Shown: positions 23,930 through 35,900 of the stretch, piece by piece
Numbering within the stretch: the stretch's first letter is position 1
How the letters are laid out: each line of letters opens with the position of its first letter
From: Cavenderia fasciculata
Taxonomy: Eukaryota > Evosea > Eumycetozoa > Acytosteliales > Cavenderiaceae
Direction of reading: 5' to 3'
Length of the DNA stretch: 64,000 nt
Assembly (NCBI RefSeq): GCF_000203815.1
Contig: NW_004457729.1
Coordinates: 3,968,674-4,032,673, forward strand
The notes under the pieces: model-generated
The model's input: the letters and a program-made list of their open reading frames with translations, nothing else
The model's database searches: none
Told to the model about the DNA's origin: nothing
Translations under genes and position numbers: made by a program

Positions 23930-26900
23930 TTATTTATTTAAATAATAATAATTTGAATATTGAAGATAATCAAATTGTTGATAGAAATTTTGTCCATTAT
24001 CTTGTTTATCATTTTTGTTTGTCTTTTCCATCATTTTATAAATACTATCTTTGACTGTGAGTTGTAAGAGTTCTTGAAGTTGAGCACGACTAAACACATT
24101 GTACCATTTGAATCGTTCTTCAGCGACAATGTTTACAATTCTTACACTCTTTTTGATTTGTTCGATACCAACAAGAATCTTGTGAAGTGTGAAAAAGAGT
24201 GGTGGGATACAACTGACTCGGAGTGCATGCAATTGTTTCAACTCTTGTTCCTCGCCACCGGCAAATACTCCATCTGGATAGTCTTCAGGACACAACCAAC
24301 TTTGTTTAATAATAATATCGATACTATCAATTGCATTGTGACCATAATTTAAATTATTTTGACTCCATCTAGCATATTCCTCTTCGATATCCTTTTTTCT
24401 TCTTTCGAGATCCAATTTTTGGGCATAAGACTCTTTTCCAGTAAGACGATAGTAAAGAGTTGGTTGAGTAGGACGTTTTGAAAAGTTTTGGAACCAAATG
24501 GCAATCTTGTTGATGGCTGCCAAATATTGTGCCCAATTTGTAAACTCTTTGATAATATCGGTGGTTTCAGCTTCGGATCTTGTGCTTTCAAGTCTTGCTT
24601 TAATGACAGAATCCTCTGGCAATGAACCAATCAGCTGATGAGCAGCATCAATCTTGTTGTTTTTGATAAATTCTCTGAGAAGTTTGTTGGCTTGAGCAAT
24701 GGCACCAATGAGTTGAGAGGGACTAATCACCAAATAACCAAGAGCATCGATTTTGTTGATATCATCTTGTGTCGTGGTCGACAATGATTTACTGGTACTC
24801 TCTTGTGATGTAATATTGCTGACAACGGTATAGGTAATAGTATCAGTATCCAAACCAAATCTTTCAGCCAAATCCAAACATTGTTGTCTTTCCGATTGAC
24901 TGGTAATACCTTCCAAAAACTTGGAATAAACCTTGATTTGTAGTTTCTTGCATGTAAGGAATGATGTATACAATGCTACCAAATCATTCTTTTGATTTTC
25001 AATCAAATATTCAACATAGGTATTGATAATAACATTTTCTGGTGAATTTTCATCAATTGATGTTGGTATATTTGGTGATCTAAATCTAAAAAATAATACT
25101 ATAACTACTGCTAATCTATTAAATTCTGGTGTTATTTGTTTTCTAAAAGTAAAATAGAAAAAAATTAATAAACTATTCTATTTTTTTCTATTTTTTTTTC
25201 ATTTCTTACGAATTAATAATATTTAATAAAGATTTTACTAAAGTAATATAATCATCGGTAATGATCATTTCTTGAATTAAATTATAAGGTTGATTTGATT
25301 CAGTTTTAATTTCAGTTGGAGCATTTGTACGAAGAGTGTGGAGGATATCTTTTGGAGTAAAGATGGTTGAAATGGTTGGTTTGGGAGGTGGAAAATCTTC
25401 ATAGGCAGTTGGAGGAGCAGCAAGACCTTGAATCTCTTGATTCATTTTCTCGTCTACCAATACCTTTACATGAGCCCATAAATAATCATACCAATTACGA
25501 CAGACTGGAAGAACCGATGGTAAATTGCCACCCAACAAACCATAGATAGCCTTTTCAAATTGATTGGCAGTCGATGCGCTCATTCCATTGCAAGTGGTTC
25601 TCCACATGTTTCTATAGGGATTACCAATATCCGATTCACTATCGTATAAACGATCACCCAAAAGAGTTTGAGCACGCCACATTTGTCCAACTTCACGACA
25701 AAACTCTGCTGCAAGTTCACGATTACCTGCTCGAATGAGTTGCCAAAGAGTTTGTAGGAATTTGTTTTCTTGTTGTTGATCTTCGTGATCAAGTTTCAAA
25801 GTTTGACGTTGAACAGCATCTGGATCAACTTCTTTGACCAATTCAGATTCTTTGGGAGAAGAGTGTGTACGAACATGTCCACCCTTTAAGCGTTCCAATG
25901 TATTCTTCCAATAGACATTATCAACATTTAATTTAACATTTGATACCATCTCTTCCAACCAATCCAATATAATAATATTTTCACTCATTTGACTATCTTT
26001 ATGAATATTATATTGAATAGTATTAACTTGTGATGTTATATCAAGATTTTCTAATTTATCAGTTTCCCTTAGAAAAATTAAAATAAAAGTTAATAATGAC
26101 TCAAATGTTACCTTTTTACTTTCTACTACATACATTGATGATCTATCTCTTTGATGATAAAGTTTAAATAAAATCTCCCATGTATTCTTTTCCATTTTAA
26201 ATATTTCTATTAATCTTTCAGTTTCATTTTTATTTGGTAAATAAAATGATTTCTCTATTTGATATTGTAATGAATTTAATCTAAATATATAAAAAATAAA
26301 TAGAAATAGAAATAGAAATGATTAGATGGGATTGATTGATAAAGGTATCTCTTTTCTTTTATCTTACTTTGATTCACAATAAGATCTAAATAATTGAGCC
26401 AATTGTAAAGGTAAATCATTTTCACCGATATTATTATTATTTAATTCCTTTTCAATGATATCATAGTATTGATGATCATCACTCTTTGCATTCTTGTTTT
26501 GAAATTCTGATAATTCATCGATAATGTCATTATCTTCGTCTTCCATCATACCTTGATCTTGATCATGTTCAAGATGATCATATCTATGTTGTGATTGTTG
26601 TTGAGATCTAAAGTTGTTGTTATCATCGTCACCATCTTCTTCAGGTAAGTTATTTATATTAAATGATGTAGATGTTGAATTAAACAAATTGTTGTTGTTT
26701 GTTTGATTATTATTGTTATTATTTGATGTTGACCATAAAGAAGGGTTTTGATAAGATGTTGTATCGAATAAACTACTACTACCACTACTAATACCATTAC
26801 TCATTCCTCCTCCTCCTCGGTTAATGTTAGAAGAAGAGAATGAACTACTACTTTGATAAAGATTGTCTTCATCATCAGAGTCTCCTCTTCCTCCTCCTCC

Positions 26901-26945
26901 TCCTATATTTCCCAATGAAGATGTAAACAAGAATGGATTACTCAT
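23930..26945 (-). CDS. Nuclear pore protein Nup107
   Basis: Exons are 26945-26368, 26280-25210 and 25142-23930; 953 aa. The first about 190 residues are Gly/Ser/Asn-rich and acidic. The rest is the all-helical Nup84/Nup107 domain. It is recognised by LWQLIRAGNRELAAEFCREV, QMWRAQTL, GNPYRNMW and the stretch AIYGLLGGNLPSVLPVC with WEHxWAHxKVLVDE-like sequence, all matching animal Nup107. The C-terminal helices (RLTGKESYAQK, HALRVSCIPPL) also agree. It is a subunit of the Y-complex scaffold of nuclear pores. Its length is close to that of animal orthologues. Confidence 0.88.
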
Positions 26946-27186
26946 TTACTCTTTCTTTCTTTAATATCTCTATATAAATATATGAATACAAATCTTTGAT
27001 TGGATTCGAATCTCTCTCGTCTTGTGCATGATCTTCATTGTTGAAAAAAATAAAAAAAAAACATGGTAATTTTTCTTTTTTGAAAGAAATACATTGATAA
27101 ATTCTTTATTGATGGTTGGCAGTTTAAAAGAATAGGCAATTTACAAATGACACTATTGGTTAATATTGAATCACTATTCTATTTGG

Positions 27187-27557
27187 TTAATAGCCACCTT
27201 GATCACCAAATTGTTGCAAAATCTTATAATTGAGTGGATTGACTTGTCCGAGCCAATCTGGATGATCGCTTAGTAGCTGCTCCCAGAAATATCCAGCCAT
27301 CAAGTAGTTTGCTATTTGGCTGGGATGAAAACCGTCCACGGGTTCTGGGCATTTCATCCATTCCAAACAGTAATATTAATTACCAAATAATAATAAGAAT
27401 GGAAAAAAAAAAAAAAAAAAAAAAAAATAATAGTAATAAAAATAATAATGATGAGAGAGATTAGAGAATAAACAAATGGTGCATGGTAAAGAGGGAGAGG
27501 GAATATTATTATTCCAAAAGAAAAGAATGGTTGGTTTGTTAATATATATTATTCTTT

Positions 27558-27591
<34 letters not shown>

Positions 27592-29322
27592 TACCTATAA
27601 GTTGATATGTATGTCCTCCACCTTTGATCCACTCGGCATTGACAGCATCGAATGGGAAGTCATAATACTGCATATCAAAATGTTTAAAGGTATAATTACC
27701 AATAATTTGAGAATAGACAGAGTTGAGAGAGGCGGCACGTTCAGAGGTATAGTTTCTAACGGTTTCATTTGGGTTCATCCAACCCCAACATGGTGACAAT
27801 TCGAGACAGTTCAAATAGTCATAGACCATTTCATAGGTGGCACCAATTGGATGTGTACGGTTCCATAAGGTATCCCATAAAACACGGCCGTCAACAAGAC
27901 CGACAAAAACTACATGACTACCGGCTGGCAATTGAGTGTCGAGGTACTGGAGTGTCTTTAGAATGTTTGCTTCAAACTCTGCATTGGTTGTCATGTCGGA
28001 ATAGTCATGATGCGGGTTGCATACGTCATTTCCAACTAGCTCCAAAAAGAATAAGACAGGTTTATCATTGACTTGGTCTCTTGCAAAAGAGTTGATATTT
28101 CCATCGGCGACACTTGATGAACGTGCACCGTTGACACCAAGGTTTTGGTAGTCTCTATGATTACATAGATTACGGTCACGCATACGTAAGTAGATACTAT
28201 CGATAATATCATCGGTAGTGGATGCTTGCCAACCTGTATAGGTACCACGCATAGGCCAATCAAACTCTGTCTCTAAAACATCCATCAAACCCTTGTAAGT
28301 GGTAGAGTTGATTTGGCTGGCTGTCAAGTACTGTGGTGGTACTGCAAAGTGTGCACCGACACTATCACCACACACAACAACACCCATGGCCGATGAATTA
28401 CCGCAAAGTTGTTCTTCCCAAGATTGACCTTGTTGATTGGTTCCATAGATACCGTTACAATTCCAATCGACATTTGGGTCACTCGAATCTTGACCAATGG
28501 TACCTGGATAAATAGCCTTGTTAAAGTCATCACAATCTCTTCCACGCCAATTGTATCCTCTAAAAGTTGGTTCCATAGAAAACTTGTCACCATCGATATC
28601 TTCAATTGGGTCATGGTAACTTGAAAAGATCTTGATCAATCCTTTTAACCATTCCCATGGATTTTCACTAACCTTTTTAATCGATCTCGACGATCCAATG
28701 TTGGTGGGTTGACTTGAATATGGACCATTAAAAGTAGCTGTAACATTATTAAATAATCTACATGTTGGTAATGTACAAACGTCTTTTAATGCATGACATA
28801 CATCGTCTGCCTAAGAGTAGTTATGGAAATCAAAAAGAAAGTAAGAATATGATTTAGTTGACCGATACTATATTTTTTTTGGTCAGATGATATATACATT
28901 TTTATATTGATCAAACAAAGTAATGATATCATCACCATAGGTATTAACTAATGATACACAAAGATCTTGGATCTTGTCTGGAAAGAATGAACATATTTCA
29001 TCCATTGCTCTTTCAACCGATTGTTCATGAATTCCTGAATATTGTTCTACAAGTGTTAATAACTAAAAAAAGAAAAAAAAAAAAGTAAAGAAAAAGTTAG
29101 TGGATCACATGACTAAGCTTTTCTTATTTTATTTTTTTGTTGCATTGTATTTACAATTGTACAAGCAGCACACTTAACACCACCACCAGCGCTCATTGAT
29201 GGCATATTTGATAAAACAGCCAATAATTCTTTTGATTGAAAGAATGATGATGATGCATAGCTACTACTAACTGTTAATAGTGAAAATACTATTAATAAAA
29301 TAAAGAATAATCTTTTCATCAT
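27187..29322 (-). CDS. Acyloxyacyl hydrolase (AOAH), LPS-deacylating enzyme
   Basis: Four exons: 29322-29155, 29062-28898, 28810-27595 and 27344-27187; 568 aa. A signal peptide (1-22) precedes a saposin-B domain. Its first Cys pair (CAAC) joins across intron 1 to LLTLVEQYSGIHEQS, aligning with the animal saposin-like part of AOAH. The exon 1 frame runs on past the donor, but only splicing at GTAAAT gives the aligned sequence. A calcium-site-like stretch (DIDGDKF, GRDCDD) precedes the GDSL-type catalytic motif GDSVGAHF (Ser about 261). The catalytic His lies in EPVDGFHPSQ (about 523) in exon 4, reached by a GCCCAG acceptor. The enzyme removes secondary acyl chains from lipid A in the endolysosomal lumen, fitting a bacteria-eating amoeba. 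Confidence 0.92.
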
Positions 29323-29601
29323 TTTTCTGAGATAGATGCGAAAAGAGATAAACTAAAAGGATAAAGAATAGGCTTCTTAATCATAGACGAACATGTTCTT
29401 CCTTCCCAACGGCGAAGGGTTAGGAGGTAAAATCAGATTGTTCAAATTTAAAAAAGAAATATCTTGTGTTTCGGATCATTGGGGAATCCCAATGAAAACG
29501 AAATTGAAAATTCATAAAAGAAAAGATCGTAGCAACGAGATTTGTGTCGGCAATGTCTAGACACTAGGGCTGTTCTCTCTCCTTTTTTTATTTATATATT
29601 T

Positions 29602-31805
29602 TTAAAATAAATAATTTATAATTGATATAGATATTATCAATACCAATAATGCAAATGCATAAATTAATAAGGTGTTGTTGTTTGTTGGTGGTTGTGTAGC
29701 TGTTGGTGATTTGATACCAGCCAAAACCAATGAAGAGTCTGGAAATGCAAATTGAAGATGAGGATAATGTTGATAGATGAAATGGATGATTGATATTTGT
29801 TTGGTTTCAGCAATACGAGGAATGACATGTGATGATGAAAACTCTTTACCACCCTTTTGATTGTGATAGAGATAGGTTAAAACTGCCAAATGTCCACCCA
29901 AAGCTGCACTATCAAAAGCATCACAACTACAATGTTCTTTTTGATTCATTAAAAATGAAACAATATCTAAATATCCATTTCTTGCTGCCTAAAATAAATA
30001 AATAGAAAAAAAATAATTAATAAATAAATTATATATTTTCTTTTTTTTTTTTTATATAGTCTTACTCTATCAATTGCATAAACACTACAACGTTCAGTTC
30101 TATTATGATAAAGAAATTGAACTATATCTAAATGACCATTTTCAGCTGCCCAATCTAAAGCTTTTATAGAGCAAGGATATTTATGAGGACTATTATGAAG
30201 ATACATTACAACAGGTAGATGTCCATTTTTTGAAGACCACTCTAGAGCTCTTGTAGTACATCCTTCTGTTCTATGTTGATCCAAATATTGTACAACCAGT
30301 AAATGTCCATTTTTTGCAGCACCAGTCATAGCATTGGTAGTAACACCAGTAATGATACAATGATCATTTCCAACAATCAACTCTATTATATCCAAATGTC
30401 CATTGGTAGCAATATCATCAATAGAGTTTATAACATGATATTCTTCTTTTTCTTTTGAGCGTGACAATAAAAATTCTACTACTTTGTAATGACCGTTCCT
30501 TGCAGCCGAATTAATTGCATTACTAGAGAATTCCAAAGATCTATTTTCAATTAAATAGATTATAGTTTCTAGTTGACCATTCTTTGCAGCCGAATCTATA
30601 GATTCGGTTTTTAGATTGCGTTGATTCTTTAGATACCCTTTATCATTTAAAAAGGATAGAATGGGGAGATGTCCTCTTTCAGCGACCATGTTGATTGTCT
30701 TTATTCCAATCTCTACTGGTTCTTGAATGGTATCTAATAGGTATTTGAGTATTTCAAGATGTCCATTCTTGGCAGCTCTTTGAATTGCACCCGGTATAAA
30801 TGTCACTACAAACGGTGCGAGGTATTGTACCATCTCTATATGTCCCATAGCTGCTGCATCTTCGAATCCAGTGGTCCCACCATACTCTGATTTAGTGTAG
30901 AGTTTGTGTATGACTAGATATTCCAATAGGTCGACCCTATTATTCTTGATGGCACCTCTAATACCGGGCCAACTTGGTTTTGTCAATTTTGTTGACTCTC
31001 CCAACAGACAATCAACTATATTGATATGACCACCCTTGCAAGCAGCATTGATTGCATCGACTTGAAATGGTCTATTTATAGAAAGTAGATACTTTACAGC
31101 TTCGAAATGCCCAGCCCTTGAAGCTTCAAGAACCGAGTCTGTTGACTTGTTTCTTATCTTTTTCCAACGAAACAAGTATTCCAAGATATTGACATGACCA
31201 CCACTACTAGCAACCACCAATGAATTGGGTGTAAATAAAAGATTTGGATACTTGGATTCTATGAATAAAATCATATCCATCTTACCAAACCTTGGCATAA
31301 AGTCCAACAATGATTCAAAAGGTACAAAATCTGGTGACCATTTCAACAATTCCTTCAATGTTGACAAGTTACCATTTGGATGTAAACAATAATAATTGAT
31401 TGCCGATGATCTCTTGCTTTCATCTATCAATTCTCTACTAGGTAGATAATGTTTTATAAATGACCAATCTAATGCATATTTTGATATCATATCCAATGTT
31501 GATTCTCTATTGAGAAAGAAAAGAGATGGGGTACTCTTTGATGGAGGAATAAACTCTTTTCCTTTTTTATAAATTAATCTTTCTTTTTTATCTTCATCTT
31601 TTGTTTGTTTGTTTATATTGTATGAATGATAACTATGACTATTTAAAATAGATCTATGATATCTTTCATATTCATCTTTATCAATCCTTCCAAACTCTTC
31701 AATAAATTGAAATATTAATCTTCTCAAATAACTATTCTTAAATGTTATTAAAATAATAAAACTATTATTATTATTATTATTATTATTATTACTACTACTA
31801 TTCAT
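29602..31805 (-). CDS. Ankyrin-like repeat protein with C-terminal membrane anchor
   Basis: Exons are 31805-30066 and 29988-29602; 708 aa. An Asn-rich N-terminus leads to a helical segment, then the family module (FIKHYLP, YCLHPNGNLSTLKELLKWSP). About fifteen ankyrin-like units follow, several carrying HRTEGCT or NRTERCS. The single intron is phase 0 within a unit (AIDR|AARNGYLDIV). The last about 17 residues before the stop are hydrophobic (ALLVLIISISIINYLF), a probable tail anchor that the other two ankyrin-like proteins here lack. It is therefore likely displayed on the cytosolic face of a membrane. Partners unknown. Confidence 0.88.
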
Positions 31806-32113
31806 TATTTATATATATATATATATATGTATGTCATGTTAATAATAAAATAAAAAGGTGAGAGAACGAAAACCCATCAGATGATCAACAAAGATAAAAG
31901 ATGAGATGACGAGTCAAAAGTAAAGGGGGGGGGGGGGGGGGGGGTTCGGAACGAATAATAAAATAATATCAATTTTTCATAGGGCATTCCTCAACCTCTC
32001 ACTACTTTCTCGCAACCTTTTACTTTTTAAACAAATTAAAAGTTTTATTCTGACTTTAGTTTTTTATTTGTATTATTATTTGTTTGTATTATTTCTTTCT
32101 ATTATTTTAAAAC
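31806..32113. promoter_or_regulatory. Divergent spacer with a 20-base G run
   Basis: Holds the 5' regions of the ankyrin-like gene (minus) and micro-gene 1 (plus). A run of 20 G lies at 31925-31944. Upstream of micro-gene 1 the element TTTCTCGCAACCTTTT (32006-32021) is duplicated before micro-gene 2. Confidence 0.5.
31925..31944 (+). repeat. Poly-G tract (20 G)
   Basis: An uninterrupted run of 20 guanines in otherwise AT-rich DNA, followed by TTCGGAACGAA. A second run of 17 G occurs at 51913-51929, also followed by TTCG-type sequence. It may form G-quadruplexes or be prone to length error. Confidence 0.8.
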
Positions 32114-32601
32114 ATGCTCAGAACATTCGATCAAGGCACCAAACAACCATATGGTGGTAAAAACCCTAAACCAAACCTCAGATCAAATTCAGGTCAAGCC
32201 ACAACCAACACAAGCGATAAACTTGACAGTAATTATATTCAAACATTCTCTCTTTTTGTCAGATCTGAGTCTTTATCAATATTTAAATATCCCATATTAA
32301 ATATTGATAAAAATAATATATTTTAATATCAAATACTTTCTTTTGTTTTATATTTTTAGATAGAGATAATCGTTTTGGATTTTAAATCATCTAATACCTG
32401 GATGTTGACAAAATAAAATGAATCTCCCTCATCAGTTGATCAACAAAGAGATGCTCAGTAAAAATTGCGGGATTCAGCGAATTTATCGATATTTTGCATT
32501 CCGCATCCTCTCTATTTTCTCGCAACCTTTTTTGCTTTGCATGTACTTCTTTTACTTTTTATTTGTATTATTATTTGTTTGTATTATTTCTTTCTATTAT
32601 T
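32061..32601 (+). repeat. Duplicated promoter block in front of the two micro-genes
   Basis: A 46-base block (32061-32106 and 32556-32601) is identical in both copies and ends 7 and 5 bases before the two start codons. A second shared element, TTTCTCGCAACCTTTT, lies at 32006-32021 and 32517-32532. The sequence between the elements has diverged, suggesting selection on both. Confidence 0.7.
32114..32385 (+). CDS. Micro-gene 1, 46-aa protein of unknown function
   Basis: Exons are 32114-32228 and 32360-32385; the second exon contributes only eight codons and the stop. The product begins MLRTFDQGTK, contains GGKNPKPNLR and ends DNRDNRFGF. It is polar and basic, with no signal peptide or membrane segment. 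It is supported mainly by comparison with the downstream copy, which has the same start, same intron position and phase, and same C-terminal FGF. I do not recognise the family. A small nuclear or cytosolic peptide is possible. Confidence 0.75.
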
Positions 32602-32606
32602 AAAAC

Positions 32607-32821
32607 ATGCTCAGAACATTCGATCAAAGCACCAGACCATACAGTGGTGGAAAAAACCCTAAACCAAACCTCAGAGGTCAAGCCACCACCACTAACCCAA
32701 GCGATAAACTTGACAGTAAGTTCTGTCTATAAACATTGATTTGTTATATATATCTAATCAAGTACTTTCTTTCTTCTTTATTACTCATTTGCAGACAGAG
32801 AGGGTCATTTTGGATTTTAAA
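32607..32821 (+). CDS. Micro-gene 2, 44-aa paralogue of micro-gene 1
   Basis: Exons are 32607-32715 and 32796-32821, with splice phase identical to micro-gene 1. The product starts MLRTFDQSTR, keeps GGKNPKPNLR and SDKLDN, and ends REGHFGF. Compared with copy 1 it differs by two net codons and several substitutions in the middle, while both ends are conserved, which argues for coding selection. Its stop is 115 bases before the stop of the converging ankyrin-like gene. Confidence 0.75.
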
Positions 32822-32935
32822 AAGATCAATCCCGACTTTTTATATAAATATATCTCTCTTTTCATCAATAAATATTGATGACAATATCTATATATTTATA
32901 TAAACAACTCTTTCTATCTTTTCTCTTCTCTCTTT

Positions 32936-35583
32936 TTATTTATTTTTTAATTTTAATTTTTGTTTAGATTCAATTAATTTTAAAATACCTGGATGTTTGA
33001 TTGATAATAAGTAGTTGTAAGCTGATGAATTACCATTCTCTAATTCTCTATAGACAGTATCCAAGTTGATTGTTGATTTGTTACCAAATGACTTTAGAAT
33101 CATAATCCAACCACGTGTAATAGCACTGTCCAACACTGAACTGTCCAACATTGAATCTAGTTTTTTTTGGATTGATTGAAGCTAAATAAAGTGCCAATGA
33201 AAGATTACCATCGGAGAGAGTGGCACTCATGGCAATGGGTATAAATTTTCCTAGGTCTGGATAGGATTTTACCAAAAACTGTACAACACTTTTATGACCA
33301 TACCTAGCCGCATTTGTCAATGCCTCTGCTCCAGGACACCTAACATTACACTGTCTAAATAGATATTGTACAATTGATAGGTGACCTTTAGAAGATGCTC
33401 CTTCTATTGCATTTATGGTACATCCTTCTTTGCGATACTGGTGTAAATAAGATACAATGTCCAAGTATCCATTTTCAGCTGCTCGATCCATAGCATCTGT
33501 TGTGCATCCTTCACTTCGATTGGAATGTAAAAATTTAATTATATTCAAGTACCCGCCGTTGGCAGCCATATCCATCGCACGTTTAGTGGCCATTGGTCTA
33601 TCTTTAACGTGATTGTGTAAATACTTTATAATATTTAAATGTCCCATCGATGCAACTTGATCAATTGTATTAATTGAACATCCTTCACTTCTATTATCAA
33701 TGAGATATTTCAAAACATCAAAGTGTCCCATTCTAGCACATGTAGTCACTGTATCTGCACAACAAACTTCTGTTCTATTTTCATTTAAAAATCTAACAAT
33801 CTCTAAATGATTTCCTTTTGATGCTTCTTTAATTGCATTTAAACATCCTTCTGTTCTATTAAAATGTAAAAACTAAAAAAGAAAATAAATAAATAAATAA
33901 TTAAAATATTTATCTTTAAGAGTTGTATATATATATTTACCTTTACAATATCAAAATGACCATTTTTACTAGATTTATCCAATGCATCTTTTGAACAACC
34001 TTCAGTTCTATTATTATGAAGAAATAATAATATATCCAATCTACCTTTAGATGCTGCTGAATCCATTGCTTCTTTTGTAAATGGTTTCCCATTCTCATGT
34101 AATAATTCAATAATTGATAAATGTCCATTAAAACTATAATTAAAAACAATTAAATTAATACTTGATTAATCGATTAATATTATTAATTTATATTTACCTT
34201 GCCATACGAGAAGCTTTAAAAGTACAAGGAAATGATTTATCAATTAGATATTTAACAATTTCGTAATGACCAGCTTTACTTGAACTGTCAATTGCTTTTG
34301 ATGTTCCTCCTTCTTTACGATGTTCAATGAGGTATTGAACAATATTGAGGTGACCATTTTTAGCGGCCTTATCCAATACCTTTGGTGTAAATGGATTGAA
34401 ATCTACTAAATTACAAGTGGATTGATATTGATGTAATAGTTGAATTACTTTGTAGTGACCTCTTGTTGCTGCAATTAGACAAGATTCCTTTGAAAATCTT
34501 TCAACCAATTTATTGGTCAATAAATATTCCACCATCTCTGCATGCCCATTCTCTGCAGCCCAATCAATTGAAAGATCTGAACATCCTTCTGTTCTATTCT
34601 CTCTTAGAAATTTAACAACTAAACAAAAAAACAAAATAAAATATTAAATTAATTAATTAGATTAAATTCATATTATATGTATGCTATGTTGTATATTTAC
34701 TATCCAAATGATTATTTTCACATGCATAATCCATTGGAGATGTAGTTATACCTGTTAAACCAATTCCATGTAAATACTAAATAAATAAAAATATTAAATA
34801 AAGTTAATCATATGTGACACATAGTATGTCTAATTTCAACTCGTTTCATACCTTTACAACATCAAGATGACCATATCTCGCAGCATTGAAAAGAGCATTA
34901 TTATGAGAATAGTTATTCTCTTTTCTTATTTCAATGAGCCATTTTAAAATTGACAAATGACCATTTAATGAAGCTTCTACGACTGCACGCTTGGTTGTAC
35001 CCTCTAGTCTATTGGCATGCAACCATTGTACTATGTTTAGGTAACCTTTTTGAGAAGCTAGACACATAGCATTGGTAGATGCAACGATGGTATCACGATA
35101 ACGATTGTGAAGGTATTGTAGAATATCTAGATGACCAGCCTCTGACACATCATCCAACACATGACTATTTGGTTCAAAATCTGGTGACCACTTGTCGATC
35201 AACATTTCAAGAGTTTGAAGAGTTGCATTTGGATGTGAACAATAGAGATTGATTGCAATCGATCTTTTGCTATCATCTATTGTATCTTTTGGTGGTAGAT
35301 AGTGTTTGACAAAATGCCAAGGTAGAGCGAATTTAGATACCAGGTCAAGTTGTCTTGAATGCCAACGTTCACTTGTAGCATGTTGTATGATCTCTTTGCC
35401 TTTGGTAAATAGTAACTTTTTAGTTTGCATATAGTAGTTATCTACATTGTTGGGTGTATCTTCTAAACTGGCTCTTTCAATATCCGAAACGACACCAATC
35501 TCTTTAAATATCCTATTCCTAAGATACAATGATCTAAATATATTATTAATTAATAATATATTAATATCAATATTTCTATTCAT
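32936..35583 (-). CDS. Ankyrin-like repeat protein, 5 exons, frame broken at an A8 run
   Basis: Exons are 35583-34852, 34776-34701, 34618-34198, 34133-33941 and 33872-32936. The start is ATG at 35583 (MNRNIDINIL). The family module (FVKHYLP, YCSHPNATLQTLEMLIDKWSP) is followed by about eighteen ankyrin-like units, many with NR[TS]EGC. Introns 1 and 4 follow a unit-closing VK in phase 0. In the last exon, coding sequence continues past residue run ASINPKK only if one base is removed from an A8 tract at about 33163-33170. The continuation (KLDSMLDSSVLDSAITRGW to the stop at 32936) has normal protein character. Either the gene encodes a shorter form ending at 33081, or the tract is a sequencing slip or a real recent frameshift. 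Full product about 785 aa. Confidence 0.82.
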
Positions 35584-35900
35584 CCTTATTGTAAATGTTA
35601 ATAGTAGCTGCAAGTGAACATTCGTAGAACTTCAATTGTGTGAATTATAAGTTTCTCAATTTTTTCGCTATGAATAACATTCCATTGAAAGATGATGATC
35701 CAACTCAACCCAATTTTTTAATTTACATACTTGTACAGATAGACAAACGCGAGATAATCGAAACTTTGTTATCAAACTTATCATTATAGTAATTAGACCA
35801 ATATATCATAGTCATTGTACATAAGATTTGTTGCATTGATATCCTATATTTATGACTAAAAGAGAAAGTATGTACAAAAACAATTTATAGCCAAAAATAA
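35584..35900. other. Spacer between the ankyrin-like gene and the foreign-looking ORF
   Basis: AT-rich at the ankyrin-like end, where its promoter should lie. No convincing 5' exon for the downstream ORF was found here, although short ATG-led stretches such as that at 35852 exist. Confidence 0.4.

Noticed and set aside
26990-27015. GGATTCGAATCT resembling a tRNA B box
   Set aside because: No A box, acceptor stem or anticodon arm can be formed around it.
29113-29154. Extension of AOAH exon 1 to a stop, giving a 69-aa secreted peptide
   Set aside because: The donor GTAAAT at 29154 joins CAACTI to LLTLVEQ and restores the saposin alignment, so the extension is intron.
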